Positions 26,142-33,375 of a DNA stretch of 64,000 bases are shown here, one piece after another. Each line of letters begins with the position of its first letter. The stretch's first letter is position 1. Location: contig CAMCBW010000003.1 of the NCBI GenBank assembly GCA_945873105.1, positions 62,001-126,000 on the forward strand, given 5' to 3'. Under the pieces are notes generated by a model that worked only from the letters and a program-made list of their open reading frames with translations, did not search any database and was not told the DNA's origin. Source of the stretch: Tangfeifania diversioriginum (GTDB taxonomy: Bacteria; Bacteroidota; Bacteroidia; Bacteroidales; Prolixibacteraceae). The position numbers and the translations under genes were made by a program.

Positions 26142-26423
26142 TTACCGTTTCTTTTTGCCCTGGTCCATTGCCTTCAGGACTTCGACAGAATCAAACATTA
26201 ACTTACGTCCAACCTGCCGATATGGAATACGGTTCTGGTTTTTCAGTTTCTGGGCAGTTACTGTAGAGCATCCGATAAACTCGGACAATTCCTTTATTGA
26301 GTAAAGAATTTTTCGTTCTGGTGTGGGAGGTGTATTCCAAGCGGGAATTGCCGCCATAGCCTCTTTTACTGCATTTTTGACAACTGCAACTAATTTGACT
26401 TCATCAAAATCAAAATGGATCAT
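26142..26423 (-). CDS. excisionase-like HTH protein (DUF3853-like)
   Basis: The frame opens at 26501, but the ATG at 26423 is chosen: it gives a 93-residue protein of usual size and avoids overlap with the RHH gene. The C-terminal part LYSIKELSEFIGCSTVTAQK followed by LKNQNRIPYRQVGRKLMFD is a MerR/AlpA-type winged HTH as found in excisionases and element regulators. The N-terminus (VKLVAVVKNAVKEAM) is a helix typical of the DUF3853 family. Probably controls excision or transcription of the element. Confidence 0.75.
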   Translation of the reverse strand: MIHFDFDEVKLVAVVKNAVKEAMAAIPAWNTPPTPERKILYSIKELSEFIGCSTVTAQKLKNQNRIPYRQVGRKLMFDSVEVLKAMDQGKKKR

Positions 26424-26469
26424 AACTGTATGTATTAAAGGGTTTGCATTTGGTGTGTTAAAACTGTAA

Positions 26470-26637
26470 TTACAAATCGGGGATATAATTACGGATTGCA
26501 TACCTGATCAAATTGCTTTGGGAAACTTTATGCTCAGTACAATATTTTTTGATCTTTAATATTTCCCTCTCAGAGAGTTTTACTCCGACAATTTGACGCT
26601 TGATTTCTTTAGGAGGAATTTTAACTTTTGTTTTCAT
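26470..26637 (-). CDS. ribbon-helix-helix (CopG/Arc-type) regulator
   Basis: The start at 26637 (MKTKVKIPPKEIKRQIVG) gives 55 residues; a longer frame to 26676 is less likely. IVGVKLSEREILKIKKYC is the beta-strand plus first helix and KVSQSNLIRYAIRNYI the second helix of an RHH fold. Such small proteins act as autorepressors or mobilization accessory proteins at the head of integrative-element operons. A perfect 15-bp inverted repeat lies 45 bp upstream and is a candidate operator. Confidence 0.7.
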   Translation of the reverse strand: MKTKVKIPPKEIKRQIVGVKLSEREILKIKKYCTEHKVSQSNLIRYAIRNYIPDL

Positions 26638-26681
26638 GATCGTTGATATTTGTTTTATGCAAAAATTCAACATCATTAATA

Positions 26682-26718
26682 AATATTAAAGGACACTTTT
26701 TGTGTGTCCTTTAATATT
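26682..26718. repeat. perfect 15-bp inverted repeat upstream of the RHH gene
   Basis: Arms 26682-26696 and 26704-26718 (AATATTAAAGGACAC and its complement) with a 7-base loop. It could be an operator for the RHH/HTH proteins, a transcription terminator, or one end of the element. Confidence 0.7.
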
Positions 26719-27631
26719 GCAATATAATATGTATAACACTGTAAATGTGTAGCTTATAAAATAATGTGTAAAATATTTAATTAGTTGATTTTATTTTGTC
26801 ATCAAAAAATATATTTCTATTACATTGATATACATGCACTTAAATGCATTAGTTTCATGCGTCTCATGCGTCTCATGGTGTGATTTTTAGCCATGTTTAC
26901 TGGCAATTATTTTTTGATATTTTCCAAATTATTTATCTAATTGAAATATAGATACTTAAATAAATTTACAATACGCTTAGCTGTTTCGGAAAATGTTTAT
27001 ATAAATTTTACTGCTTAATAAGGAAGAAAAAATCTCATTTCAGCTTTTAAGATCAAAGTATTGAGATTAAAAAAGAATTAAGCAGATTAATTTTTTACAT
27101 TTATTTCTGAATGTATCAACTGGAAATTACGCCTAATGTATATCTATAGTTGAAAACTTTATCCTCTCAAATATTAACCATCATAAAATGGGAAAAAGTA
27201 TTCTATAATCAGCTGAAGTATTACATCCACAAATATATAACATACTGACAATTAACAACTAAACAAGTAGTATCTATTTTTATATTGTCATATATCCTAA
27301 GTTGTAAGTATTTTGTATGGAGAAAGTAACATCAGGGCGGTTCGGCATTTATTATCATTGACGAATTGAAAACACTTCAACAAAATAATTTAAATTACTA
27401 TATATCAAATATATAATGATTTCATTTTTTAATTTAGGGGGTAAATGTTGGGGAATTTATCGAAGAAGTTGAGATTTTTAACATTCTGGTAAAAATACAA
27501 ATCTTACTTAATTCAAGTTTAAAATCAAAAATATGAAAGAAAACCTATAGATTCGGAAATAAATCTTTGTTAAAATACATCAGAAATTGTGATTGAAACC
27601 GACGTAGTGTATGTAGATAGCGTATGTAAAC
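26719..27631. other. 900 bp AT-rich stretch without a gene
   Basis: No supported coding region on either strand. It holds a 9-bp direct repeat in 2.6 copies (TCATGCGTC, 26855-26878) and otherwise AT-rich sequence with many stop codons. It lies between the island's operon and the tRNA-Arg terminator, the place where an integrase gene would be expected if the element had used this tRNA. Confidence 0.6.
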
Positions 27632-27670
27632 AAAAAAATACCTCTGTAAATCAATCGATTACAGAGGTAT
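27632..27670 (-). terminator. Rho-independent terminator of tRNA-Arg
   Basis: Perfect 12-bp stem (27638-27649 with 27659-27670), 9-base loop and a T7 run on the minus strand, starting 4 bases after the tRNA 3' end. Confidence 0.9.
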
Positions 27671-27673
27671 AGG

Positions 27674-27746
27674 TGACCCGGCTTGGGATCGAACCAAGAA
27701 CCTACAGCTTAGAAGGCTGTTGCTCTATCCATTGAGCTACCGGGCC
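27674..27746 (-). tRNA. tRNA-Arg (anticodon UCU)
   Basis: 73 nt cloverleaf: acceptor GGCCCGG pairs with CCGGGTC (one G-T), D-arm GCTC/GAGC, anticodon stem ACAGC/GCTGT with loop CTTCTAA (anticodon TCT at 27711-27713), T-arm CTTGG/CCAAG with TTCGATC loop, discriminator A. The 3' CCA is not encoded. It reads AGA codons. It has its own promoter and terminator, and its 3' side faces the accessory island. Confidence 0.97.
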
Positions 27747-27761
27747 GGCCTTAATTGGGTG

Positions 27762-27769
27762 CAAAAGTA
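27762..27769 (-). promoter_or_regulatory. TAnnTTTG -7 element for tRNA-Arg
   Basis: TACTTTTG on the minus strand, exact match to the consensus, 16 bases before the first tRNA base and just after the asnA terminator. Confidence 0.6.
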
Positions 27770-27770
27770 G

Positions 27771-27808
27771 AAAAAATCCCTGAACCGGAAAGGCTTCAGG
27801 GATTTTTT
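27771..27808 (-). terminator. terminator after asnA
   Basis: Perfect 14-bp stem (27771-27784 with 27795-27808) with 10-base loop; A6 and T6 ends make it usable in both directions. It lies 16 bp past the asnA stop. Confidence 0.88.
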
Positions 27809-27824
27809 GTTTGAAAAGGGTGTT

Positions 27825-28859
27825 CTAAACCATGTAAATATTGTGATCTGCACATTGCTGGACCATCTCCTCCGGCCACAAACTGGCCTGAACTTCGCCG
27901 ATGTGTGCTTTGCGCAGGAAGTACATGCAAAGTCGGGATTGCCCGATTCCACCGCCAATGGAAAGTGGTAATTCATCTTTCAGTAACTTCTTGTGGAACA
28001 TCAAATCCTTGCGGTCGTTGGCGCCGGCAATTTCCAACTGACGTAACAAGGCAGCCTTGTCGACCCTGATGCCCATGGAGGATATCTCCAGGGATTGCTG
28101 CAATACCGGATTCCAGATAAGGATATCTCCATTCAATCCAAAGTATCCGCCGGAATTTGGGGTGGTCCAGTCATCATAATCGGGCGCCCTACCATCGTGT
28201 GGTTCACCATTGGTCAGTTTTCCTCCAATTCCAATGATAAATACGGCACCGCAAGCCTTCGTAATTTCGTGCTCCCGCTCCTTGGGCGTCAATTTGGGAT
28301 AACGTTGAGCCAGCTCTTCTGCATAGACAAAGGTGATCTCTTCAGGAAGCATTGGCTTGATGGATGGATAGTTCTCATATACCACGAATTCAGTCCGCAG
28401 AAGAACTGCATAGATCTGATTGACAACCTTCTTGAGGTAGTCAATTTCACGCTGTTTCGCGGTGATTACCTTTTCCCAGTCCCACTGGTCGACGTAGAGG
28501 GAGTGAATATTTGTCAGTTCCTCATCCGGGCGGATGGCATTCATGTCGGTGTAAATTCCATAACCTACCGGGATTCCGTAATGTGCAAGCATCAGCCTTT
28601 TCCATTTGGCCAATGAATGGACCACTTCGGCTCTTGCATCGTTCATCTCCTTCACCGCAAAGGAGACCGGACGTTCTATCCCATTGAGGTCATCGTTGAT
28701 TCCGGTTCCTTTGAGCACAAAGAGGGGGGCCGTAACCCTGCGCAGTCGCAGCTCGGAGGAGAGGTTTTCCTGGAAGAAATCTTTGATCAGCTTGATTGCC
28801 TTCTCTGTTTGTTTCAGATCAAGCTTCGGCTTATAGTTCTCAGGGAAAAATAGTTTCAT
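27825..28859 (-). CDS. asnA: aspartate--ammonia ligase (asparagine synthetase A)
   Basis: The start at 28859 (MKLFFPENYKPKLDLKQTEK) is preferred over an upstream in-frame codon at 28913; it gives 344 residues, close to the 330 of E. coli AsnA. Class II aminoacyl-tRNA-synthetase-like fold: LRRVTAPLFVLKGTGINDDL at the N-terminus, HSLYVDQWDWEK in the middle, and SIGGGIGQSRLCMYFL near the C-terminus (motif 3, ATP binding). It makes asparagine from aspartate, ammonia and ATP via aspartyl-AMP in the cytoplasm. Single gene with its own promoter and terminator. Confidence 0.96.
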   Translation of the reverse strand: MKLFFPENYKPKLDLKQTEKAIKLIKDFFQENLSSELRLRRVTAPLFVLKGTGINDDLNGIERPVSFAVKEMNDARAEVVHSLAKWKRLMLAHYGIPVGYGIYTDMNAIRPDEELTNIHSLYVDQWDWEKVITAKQREIDYLKKVVNQIYAVLLRTEFVVYENYPSIKPMLPEEITFVYAEELAQRYPKLTPKEREHEITKACGAVFIIGIGGKLTNGEPHDGRAPDYDDWTTPNSGGYFGLNGDILIWNPVLQQSLEISSMGIRVDKAALLRQLEIAGANDRKDLMFHKKLLKDELPLSIGGGIGQSRLCMYFLRKAHIGEVQASLWPEEMVQQCADHNIYMV

Positions 28860-28962
28860 AAAATCAGAGTTTAAAATTATATATTGAAAGTGATTAACAT
28901 GAATTGCAACCAAAAACTTCTAAAAAAACAGATTTTTTCGATATAAAATGAAAATTCTTAAT

Positions 28963-28970
28963 CAAAAATA
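28963..28970 (-). promoter_or_regulatory. TAnnTTTG -7 element upstream of asnA
   Basis: TATTTTTG on the minus strand, consensus match, 103 bp upstream of the asnA start; the long AT-rich leader makes this a modest call. Confidence 0.4.
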
Positions 28971-29012
28971 TCTTTTTTGCAATAATACGAACTTTGGGAG
29001 ATTAAGCAATCA

Positions 29013-29435
29013 CTATCGTGCAAAATACATGTAAACTGCAAAAGTCGCCAACCAATGGGTTCCCAGGGGATGATCCCAGGTGGCCACCTCTGTTGTCAGT
29101 TTCAGCAGCCAGCTCCACCCATAGGGCCTTTCGTAGCTGACGCGCCCGGGGGCATTGAAGTAGGCCACTTCAGCGGCAATTTTGTTTGGGGTAAGTGTCA
29201 GGTCAATGGCCCGTATGATGGAATCCCTGGCTGCAAGATCAGGAAACTCGCGGAGCAATTTCACCAGCAGCCAATGGCCATGCACAGAGGAGTGCCAGTC
29301 GTAACATCCGTAGAATACCGGATGCAGCTGGGATGGCGTACCAACATCCTTGTCTGATTGCATGGCATGTTGCAAATGGTTGGCATATTCTGTGTGGATA
29401 CACTTGTAGGCAAGCCTTGCCAGCCGTCCGGCCAT
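29013..29435 (-). pseudogene. DUF2891 protein, truncated to its N-terminal 140 residues
   Basis: The N-terminus is typical of the DUF2891 family: LARLAYKCIHTEYANHLQHA, HPVFYGCYDWHSSVHGHWLL, NKIAAEVAYFNAPGRVSYER, PYGWSWLLKLTTEVATWD. Family members are normally about 330-370 residues (from memory). Here the frame ends after GTHWLATFAVYMYFAR, and the next 150 bp are the asnA leader with no continuation in any frame. The last two thirds are therefore lost. It begins 12 bp after the PhnP-like gene. The biochemical role of the family is not established; the conserved Trp/His/Arg residues suggest an (alpha/alpha) barrel. Function of the stump is doubtful. Confidence 0.7.
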
Positions 29436-29447
29436 CGATTAAAGAAC

Positions 29448-30212
29448 TCACTCAATCTCCAGAATCATTCCATCAAATGCCGGTTCGACTCCGGCAGGCA
29501 ATTCTTTGAACAAATCGGCATGAAATCCCATTTCATGGCTCATGTGTGTGAGATAGCTCCTTTGCGGCGCAATTTGAGCGATCAGTTTCAATGCCTCCTC
29601 CAGGTTCAGGTGAGATACATGAACCGCTTTTCTCAAAGCACAAATTATCAGAACCTCTATACCCTTCAACTTTAAAAGCTCTTCCGGTTCTATCCGGTTA
29701 AAATCCGTCAGGTAGGCAAATTTACCGAACCTGTACCCATAAACCGGAAGCTTGTGGTGGTACATCCGGATAGGGATCACCTCTATTCCATTTATTGAAA
29801 GCGCACTTCCGTCGACAGGCAGCAGCTCCATTTCGGGTGTTCCCTTGTAACGATGTTCTGCAAAGGCATATTTGAAGATAAGCTTCAGATCATCTGCCAC
29901 CCTCTTCTCACAATAGATGTCGAGCGGTGCTTTCCGGATCCAGTTAAAGCTGCGAATATCATCCAGTCCAAAGATATGATCGGCATGTTCGTGGGTCAAC
30001 AATACTGCATCGAGGTTAAACACCCGATTTCGCAACATCTGTTGCCTGAAATCCGGTCCGGCATCGACTACCAGGGTAGTATTCCCTGCCTCCACCAGGA
30101 TGGAGCACCGCAAACGCTTGTCCCGCTCGTCCGAAGAGCGGCAGACTTCACAATTGCAGGCTATCACCGGAACTCCTTGGGAAGTGCCTGTTCCCAATAC
30201 TGTTACTTTCAT
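29448..30212 (-). CDS. MBL-fold metal-dependent phosphodiesterase, PhnP-like
   Basis: 254 residues. Metal-binding HEHADH at 74-79 (LLTHEHADHIFGLDDIR), a further His at MYHHKLPVYGYRFG, Asp in YLTDFN, and His in THMSHEMGFH complete the dinuclear site. The N-terminal LGTGTSQGVPVIAC with Cys19, Cys21 and Cys24 resembles the structural zinc site of PhnP, which hydrolyses cyclic phosphodiesters. In Bacteroidota this family is mostly annotated as an MBL-fold hydrolase without a proven substrate. No phn genes are nearby. A repeat array abuts its start codon. Confidence 0.85.
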   Translation of the reverse strand: MKVTVLGTGTSQGVPVIACNCEVCRSSDERDKRLRCSILVEAGNTTLVVDAGPDFRQQMLRNRVFNLDAVLLTHEHADHIFGLDDIRSFNWIRKAPLDIYCEKRVADDLKLIFKYAFAEHRYKGTPEMELLPVDGSALSINGIEVIPIRMYHHKLPVYGYRFGKFAYLTDFNRIEPEELLKLKGIEVLIICALRKAVHVSHLNLEEALKLIAQIAPQRSYLTHMSHEMGFHADLFKELPAGVEPAFDGMILEIE

Positions 30213-30267
30213 TTTGGATTTTCGATTTTCGATTTTGGATTAAACCCCTCCCAACCACGTAATGCAC

Positions 30268-30407
30268 CCTTCGGCTTCGCTCAGGGACCGGTCATGGTTA
30301 TCACTTAAATGGACCTTTCACGTTACCTTCAGCTTCGCTCAGGGACCGGTCATGGTTATCACTGGAATGGACCTTTCACGTTACCTTCGGCTTCGCTCAG
30401 GGACCGG
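30268..30407. repeat. 58-bp-period tandem repeat, array A
   Basis: Two full copies plus 24 bases of a third, starting at 30268, 30326 and 30384, each opening with CCTTCGGCTTCGCTCAGGGA or one substitution of it. The same unit and period occur in array B at 34363-34502. Both arrays are preceded by a short run of GATTTTCGATTTTGGATT-like sequence that touches the start codon of a minus-strand gene. Confidence 0.9.
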
Positions 30408-30415
30408 CCCTACAT

Positions 30416-30546
30416 TCTCTCTTTCCCCGTTTCTTTGTTTCTCTGTTTCTTCGTTTCTTCGTTTCTTTGTTTTCCCGTTTCCCCGTTTCTTTGTTTCTCT
30501 GTTTCTTTGTTTCTTTGTTTCCCGTTTCCCCGTTTCTTTGTTTCAA
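30416..30546. repeat. pyrimidine-rich 8-bp-period repeat
   Basis: About 130 bp made almost only of C and T around the unit GTTTCTTT with variants (GTTTCCCC, GTTTCTCT). A second, shorter array with unit CCACATTT lies at about 30667-30704. Together with array A these fill the 488 bp between the PhnP-like and RsmI-like genes; no gene is seen there. Confidence 0.85.
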
Positions 30547-30700
30547 ATTTCTAAAATTGCGCTCGCTCCTTCTTTCCCGGGGTGTCGCTCCTTCGTCGCT
30601 CTACCCCTGGCTATTCATGTTTAACCCTTTCAGGGTATAGAACGATGCCCTCCATCATCCTTTTATTTCCACATTTCCACATTTTCACATTTCCACATTT

Positions 30701-31405
30701 TCAACTGCTTTGCAATAGAAAAATAGCCGGCCGCTTGTTAATATCCGGAACTGCTTTCTTCCAGTTGGCAATCGTTTTGGTTACCACGAATTCGCTGTCC
30801 AAAGTAAGATCCACGGCGATGCAGAGCCTGGTTTGACTGTTGCAAATCGCCAAAAGATCTTCCAGCAGTTTTGCGTTCCGGTAGGGCGCTTCAATGAAGA
30901 TCTGCGTTTGGTGATCCCTTGCCGAATTTCTTTCGAGGTCGCGGATGGCGGAGGCTCTTTCTGCCGGCTTGACTGGTATATAGCCGATAAAGGCAAAATT
31001 CTGGCCATTCATCCCCGAAGCCATCAGCGAAAGCAGAATCGAAGAGGGACCCACCAGGGGTACCACTTTCACTCCCTGCTCATGGGCAATTCTAACCAGG
31101 TCAGCCCCTGGATCAGCGACGCCCGGACAACCGGCTTCCGATAGTATCCCAACATCAAATCCTTGTCTGACAGGCTCCAGCAGCAGCTCTAGCCCGGGGC
31201 GTTGGGTATGTTCATTCAACTCTTTGAAATCCAAATCATCGATAATGATCTCTGGAACCATCTTCTTCAGGTGGCGGCGGGCGGTACGGGTATTCTCTAC
31301 CACGAAGTATTTGAGCGACCTTACTACCTCCATGATTTCAGCCGGCAGCACCTTTTCAATGGAGGAATCTCCCAGGGTGGTTGGTATGAGGTATAGATTT
31401 GGCAT
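30701..31405 (-). CDS. RsmI-like SAM-dependent methyltransferase
   Basis: 234 residues of the tetrapyrrole-methylase fold: NLYLIPTTLGD at the N-terminus, FVVENTRTARRHLKKM, then GILSEAGCPGVADPGADLVR, which corresponds to the SDAGxPxxSDPG loop of RsmI, and VVPLVGPSSILLSLMASG. RsmI 2'-O-methylates C1402 of 16S rRNA, but it is about 280 residues; this shorter Bacteroidota form is a relative whose exact target is not proven. The fold is shared with heme and cobalamin methylases, so a link to the adjacent heme genes cannot be excluded, but the motif set favours the rRNA type. Confidence 0.8.
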   Translation of the reverse strand: MPNLYLIPTTLGDSSIEKVLPAEIMEVVRSLKYFVVENTRTARRHLKKMVPEIIIDDLDFKELNEHTQRPGLELLLEPVRQGFDVGILSEAGCPGVADPGADLVRIAHEQGVKVVPLVGPSSILLSLMASGMNGQNFAFIGYIPVKPAERASAIRDLERNSARDHQTQIFIEAPYRNAKLLEDLLAICNSQTRLCIAVDLTLDSEFVVTKTIANWKKAVPDINKRPAIFLLQSS

Positions 31406-31477
31406 GGGTTAGAAAAATTACAAATTACGAATTACAAAATGATGTTCGGTGAAGCCAATTGCAATCCTTGGTCACCA

Positions 31478-31942
31478 TTACATCAGGTAAGTAGAACCAA
31501 GTGACAATCCAATCATAAAGATGGCAATGGTATAATAGATCAACACCTTCCGGTGCTTCTCCCTGCCTATTTGGGTACTGTTTGAAAATATAAGTCCCAG
31601 GTTGGCAATAAAAAGGGCGAAAAGCATCAGGACGATGTGTTCAATGGGCCAGAATCTGTTGGTAACCATCTTCATGGTAATGTCAGGATTCACGATCTCC
31701 TGTCCGGGTACAGTGGAGGGACCCACCATCAACAGCAGTCCAAAGATCAGTTGGAGGTACAGATTGATGATGAAAATATAGGAGAGTACTTTGTCAAGCT
31801 GCTTGTAGGGAAGGTTCTGGAAATAGCCACGAAAAGTACGGTAAAACAGCCAGATTGCAGTAACCAGGAAGGTTCCGCTTATGACAGTGTGAATGGATTT
31901 GATCAGCTGATGATCACTGAAAACAATGGCAGCTAAGGTCAT
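31478..31942 (-). CDS. small four-helix membrane protein, cytochrome b-like
   Basis: A TTG at 31963 would extend the frame, but it lies inside a promoter-like element, so the ATG at 31942 (MTLAAIVFSDHQLIKSIHTV) is taken; 154 residues. Four hydrophobic spans: about 14-33, 55-75, 97-115 and 130-150. Conserved-looking features are His in the first span (KSIHTVISG), the cytoplasmic KQLDKVLSY, and EHIVLMLF in the third span; paired His residues suggest heme ligation. Related small proteins are frequent in Bacteroidota with no known function. Placed downstream of hemG it may bind or pass on heme, but this is guesswork. It is not an obvious HemJ. Confidence 0.65.
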   Translation of the reverse strand: MTLAAIVFSDHQLIKSIHTVISGTFLVTAIWLFYRTFRGYFQNLPYKQLDKVLSYIFIINLYLQLIFGLLLMVGPSTVPGQEIVNPDITMKMVTNRFWPIEHIVLMLFALFIANLGLIFSNSTQIGREKHRKVLIYYTIAIFMIGLSLGSTYLM

Positions 31943-31960
31943 GGAGCACAGATTATCAGA

Positions 31961-31968
31961 CAAAAATA
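31961..31968 (-). promoter_or_regulatory. TAnnTTTG -7 element for the small membrane protein
   Basis: TATTTTTG on the minus strand, exact consensus, 18 bases before the ATG at 31942. It supports the shorter start. Confidence 0.5.
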
Positions 31969-32019
31969 AGAGAATAATTGGTCACCCGACCATCGGGGCA
32001 TGAATTTGGGCTCTTTTTG

Positions 32020-33375
32020 TTAAACTGCCTCTGAAAGCTTTGTGGCTTGCTGTATTCGGTCTGCCATGCCAATACCATCCCGAAGATTTCCTCCTATTAC
32101 CAAACCAGGAAACTGCTTTTCCAGTGTTTCGATGGCCTTGAAGCGCTCCCCGCTGTCGGCTTCATACTGGGGAATGGCCCAGGAGTGCCAGATGATTTTA
32201 AAGAGATCAGGATCAAAATCGGTCAGGTGCATCAAATCACAAAACTCCCTTTGAACAATTTCCTTTACCTTTTCCTCCGGTAGCTGGTAGATATCCGGCC
32301 TTCTGACGCCCCCCATGAAAATGGAGAAGAGGGCTCCTCCCTCGGGTGCCCGGTCCGTGAAAAGTGCCGACATAAATAGTACTCCCAATAAATCACGATG
32401 TTCTGCAAAAGGGATCAACCCGCCAAAAGCATCCAGCGGCATCCCCTTCCATTCCTTGAAGCCAACCACTACTTCCAAGACACGGGTATAGTGCAATGCG
32501 GTAATTCTTGACCGTAATTGAGGATCTGTAAATGGAAGTAAGCTATCCAGTTGATGGGCACCAACCGTTGAGATCACCTTTTTGGTCTCCATCGTTACCT
32601 TGACATCCTGGTCATTCAGGAAGGAAACCTCAAAATAATCTTTCACGGGCATTATCACTATATTATTGGCTCTTAATACGATGTGATCAGGGCCAATTTT
32701 TTGCGCCAGTGTCCTTGTCAGGGATGAGATACCCCCTTTTACTGAAAATACACCTCTTGTTACCTTTTTTTGATCCTCACTTTTGGCTTGAAACTGTTTT
32801 TTGAGGGTACCACCCACAAAACTGCCATATTGCTGCTCCAGTTGATAGAGTTTGGGCAAAGCATATTTTGGTACCAGTCTGCCAGGATCGCCCGCATAAA
32901 CCCCGATGATAAAGGGATCAATGGCATAGTCCAGAAAACTCTTTCCCAAACGGCGTTTTACCAACCCTGCCAGTGTCTCATGCGGATCCTTCCCGGCAGG
33001 CCGGAATGGCTCCAACAGGATCCGAAATTTATCCTTCAGGCTGAAGAGAGGCGTTTTTACCGCTGCCAAGAGTCCTCCTGGAAGTGCTTCCCACCGGCCA
33101 TTCTTTAAAACATACCTTTTCTTCACATGGTTGTTGGCCGCTTCCAACGTACAATCGGCCTCCAACTCTTCAAAAAGCCTGACCACTTCAATGTTAGAAA
33201 CCACCCCTGAATTGGGCCCTTCCTCGTAGAGAAAGCCTTGCTCACTGACACTCCGGATTACTCCGCCAACGCGGTCAGACTGCTCCAGGACCACAAAGTC
33301 CAATGCTCTTTTCTTCAGGTGCCATCCGGTCGTCAATCCGGTGATCCCGGCTCCAATTACAACAACGTCTCTCAT
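32020..33375 (-). CDS. hemG: protoporphyrinogen oxidase (FAD, HemY-type)
   Basis: 451 residues. N-terminal FAD site VVVIGAGITGLTTGWHLKKR and VLEQSDRVGGVIRSV; EEGPNS just after is typical of oxygen-dependent protoporphyrinogen oxidases. C-terminal FAD contact LVIGGNLRDGIGMADRIQQA. It oxidises protoporphyrinogen IX to protoporphyrin IX at the membrane. Its start overlaps the hemH stop by 4 bp, so the last two heme steps are translationally coupled. Some bacterial relatives act on coproporphyrinogen instead; with HemN and a standard HemH here the protoporphyrin route is assumed. Confidence 0.92.
   Translation of the reverse strand: MRDVVVIGAGITGLTTGWHLKKRALDFVVLEQSDRVGGVIRSVSEQGFLYEEGPNSGVVSNIEVVRLFEELEADCTLEAANNHVKKRYVLKNGRWEALPGGLLAAVKTPLFSLKDKFRILLEPFRPAGKDPHETLAGLVKRRLGKSFLDYAIDPFIIGVYAGDPGRLVPKYALPKLYQLEQQYGSFVGGTLKKQFQAKSEDQKKVTRGVFSVKGGISSLTRTLAQKIGPDHIVLRANNIVIMPVKDYFEVSFLNDQDVKVTMETKKVISTVGAHQLDSLLPFTDPQLRSRITALHYTRVLEVVVGFKEWKGMPLDAFGGLIPFAEHRDLLGVLFMSALFTDRAPEGGALFSIFMGGVRRPDIYQLPEEKVKEIVQREFCDLMHLTDFDPDLFKIIWHSWAIPQYEADSGERFKAIETLEKQFPGLVIGGNLRDGIGMADRIQQATKLSEAV

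Noticed and set aside
27674-27746. Use of the tRNA-Arg 3' end as the att site of the accessory element
   Set aside because: I found no copy of the tRNA 3' sequence near 23.5 kb, so integration at this tRNA is not supported by a visible direct repeat.
30262-30624. Plus-strand frames with repeated FAQGP or SLRDR motifs over the repeat arrays
   Set aside because: They come from translating the 58-bp and pyrimidine repeats; all frames are open by composition, not by selection.
31478-31942. HemJ-type protoporphyrinogen oxidase
   Set aside because: Size and four spans fit, but the sequence lacks the HemJ pattern as I know it and a HemY-type oxidase is encoded next to it.
31943-31963. TTG start extending the small membrane protein by seven residues
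   Set aside because: The TTG lies inside a TAnnTTTG promoter element, and the ATG at 31942 gives a normal start.
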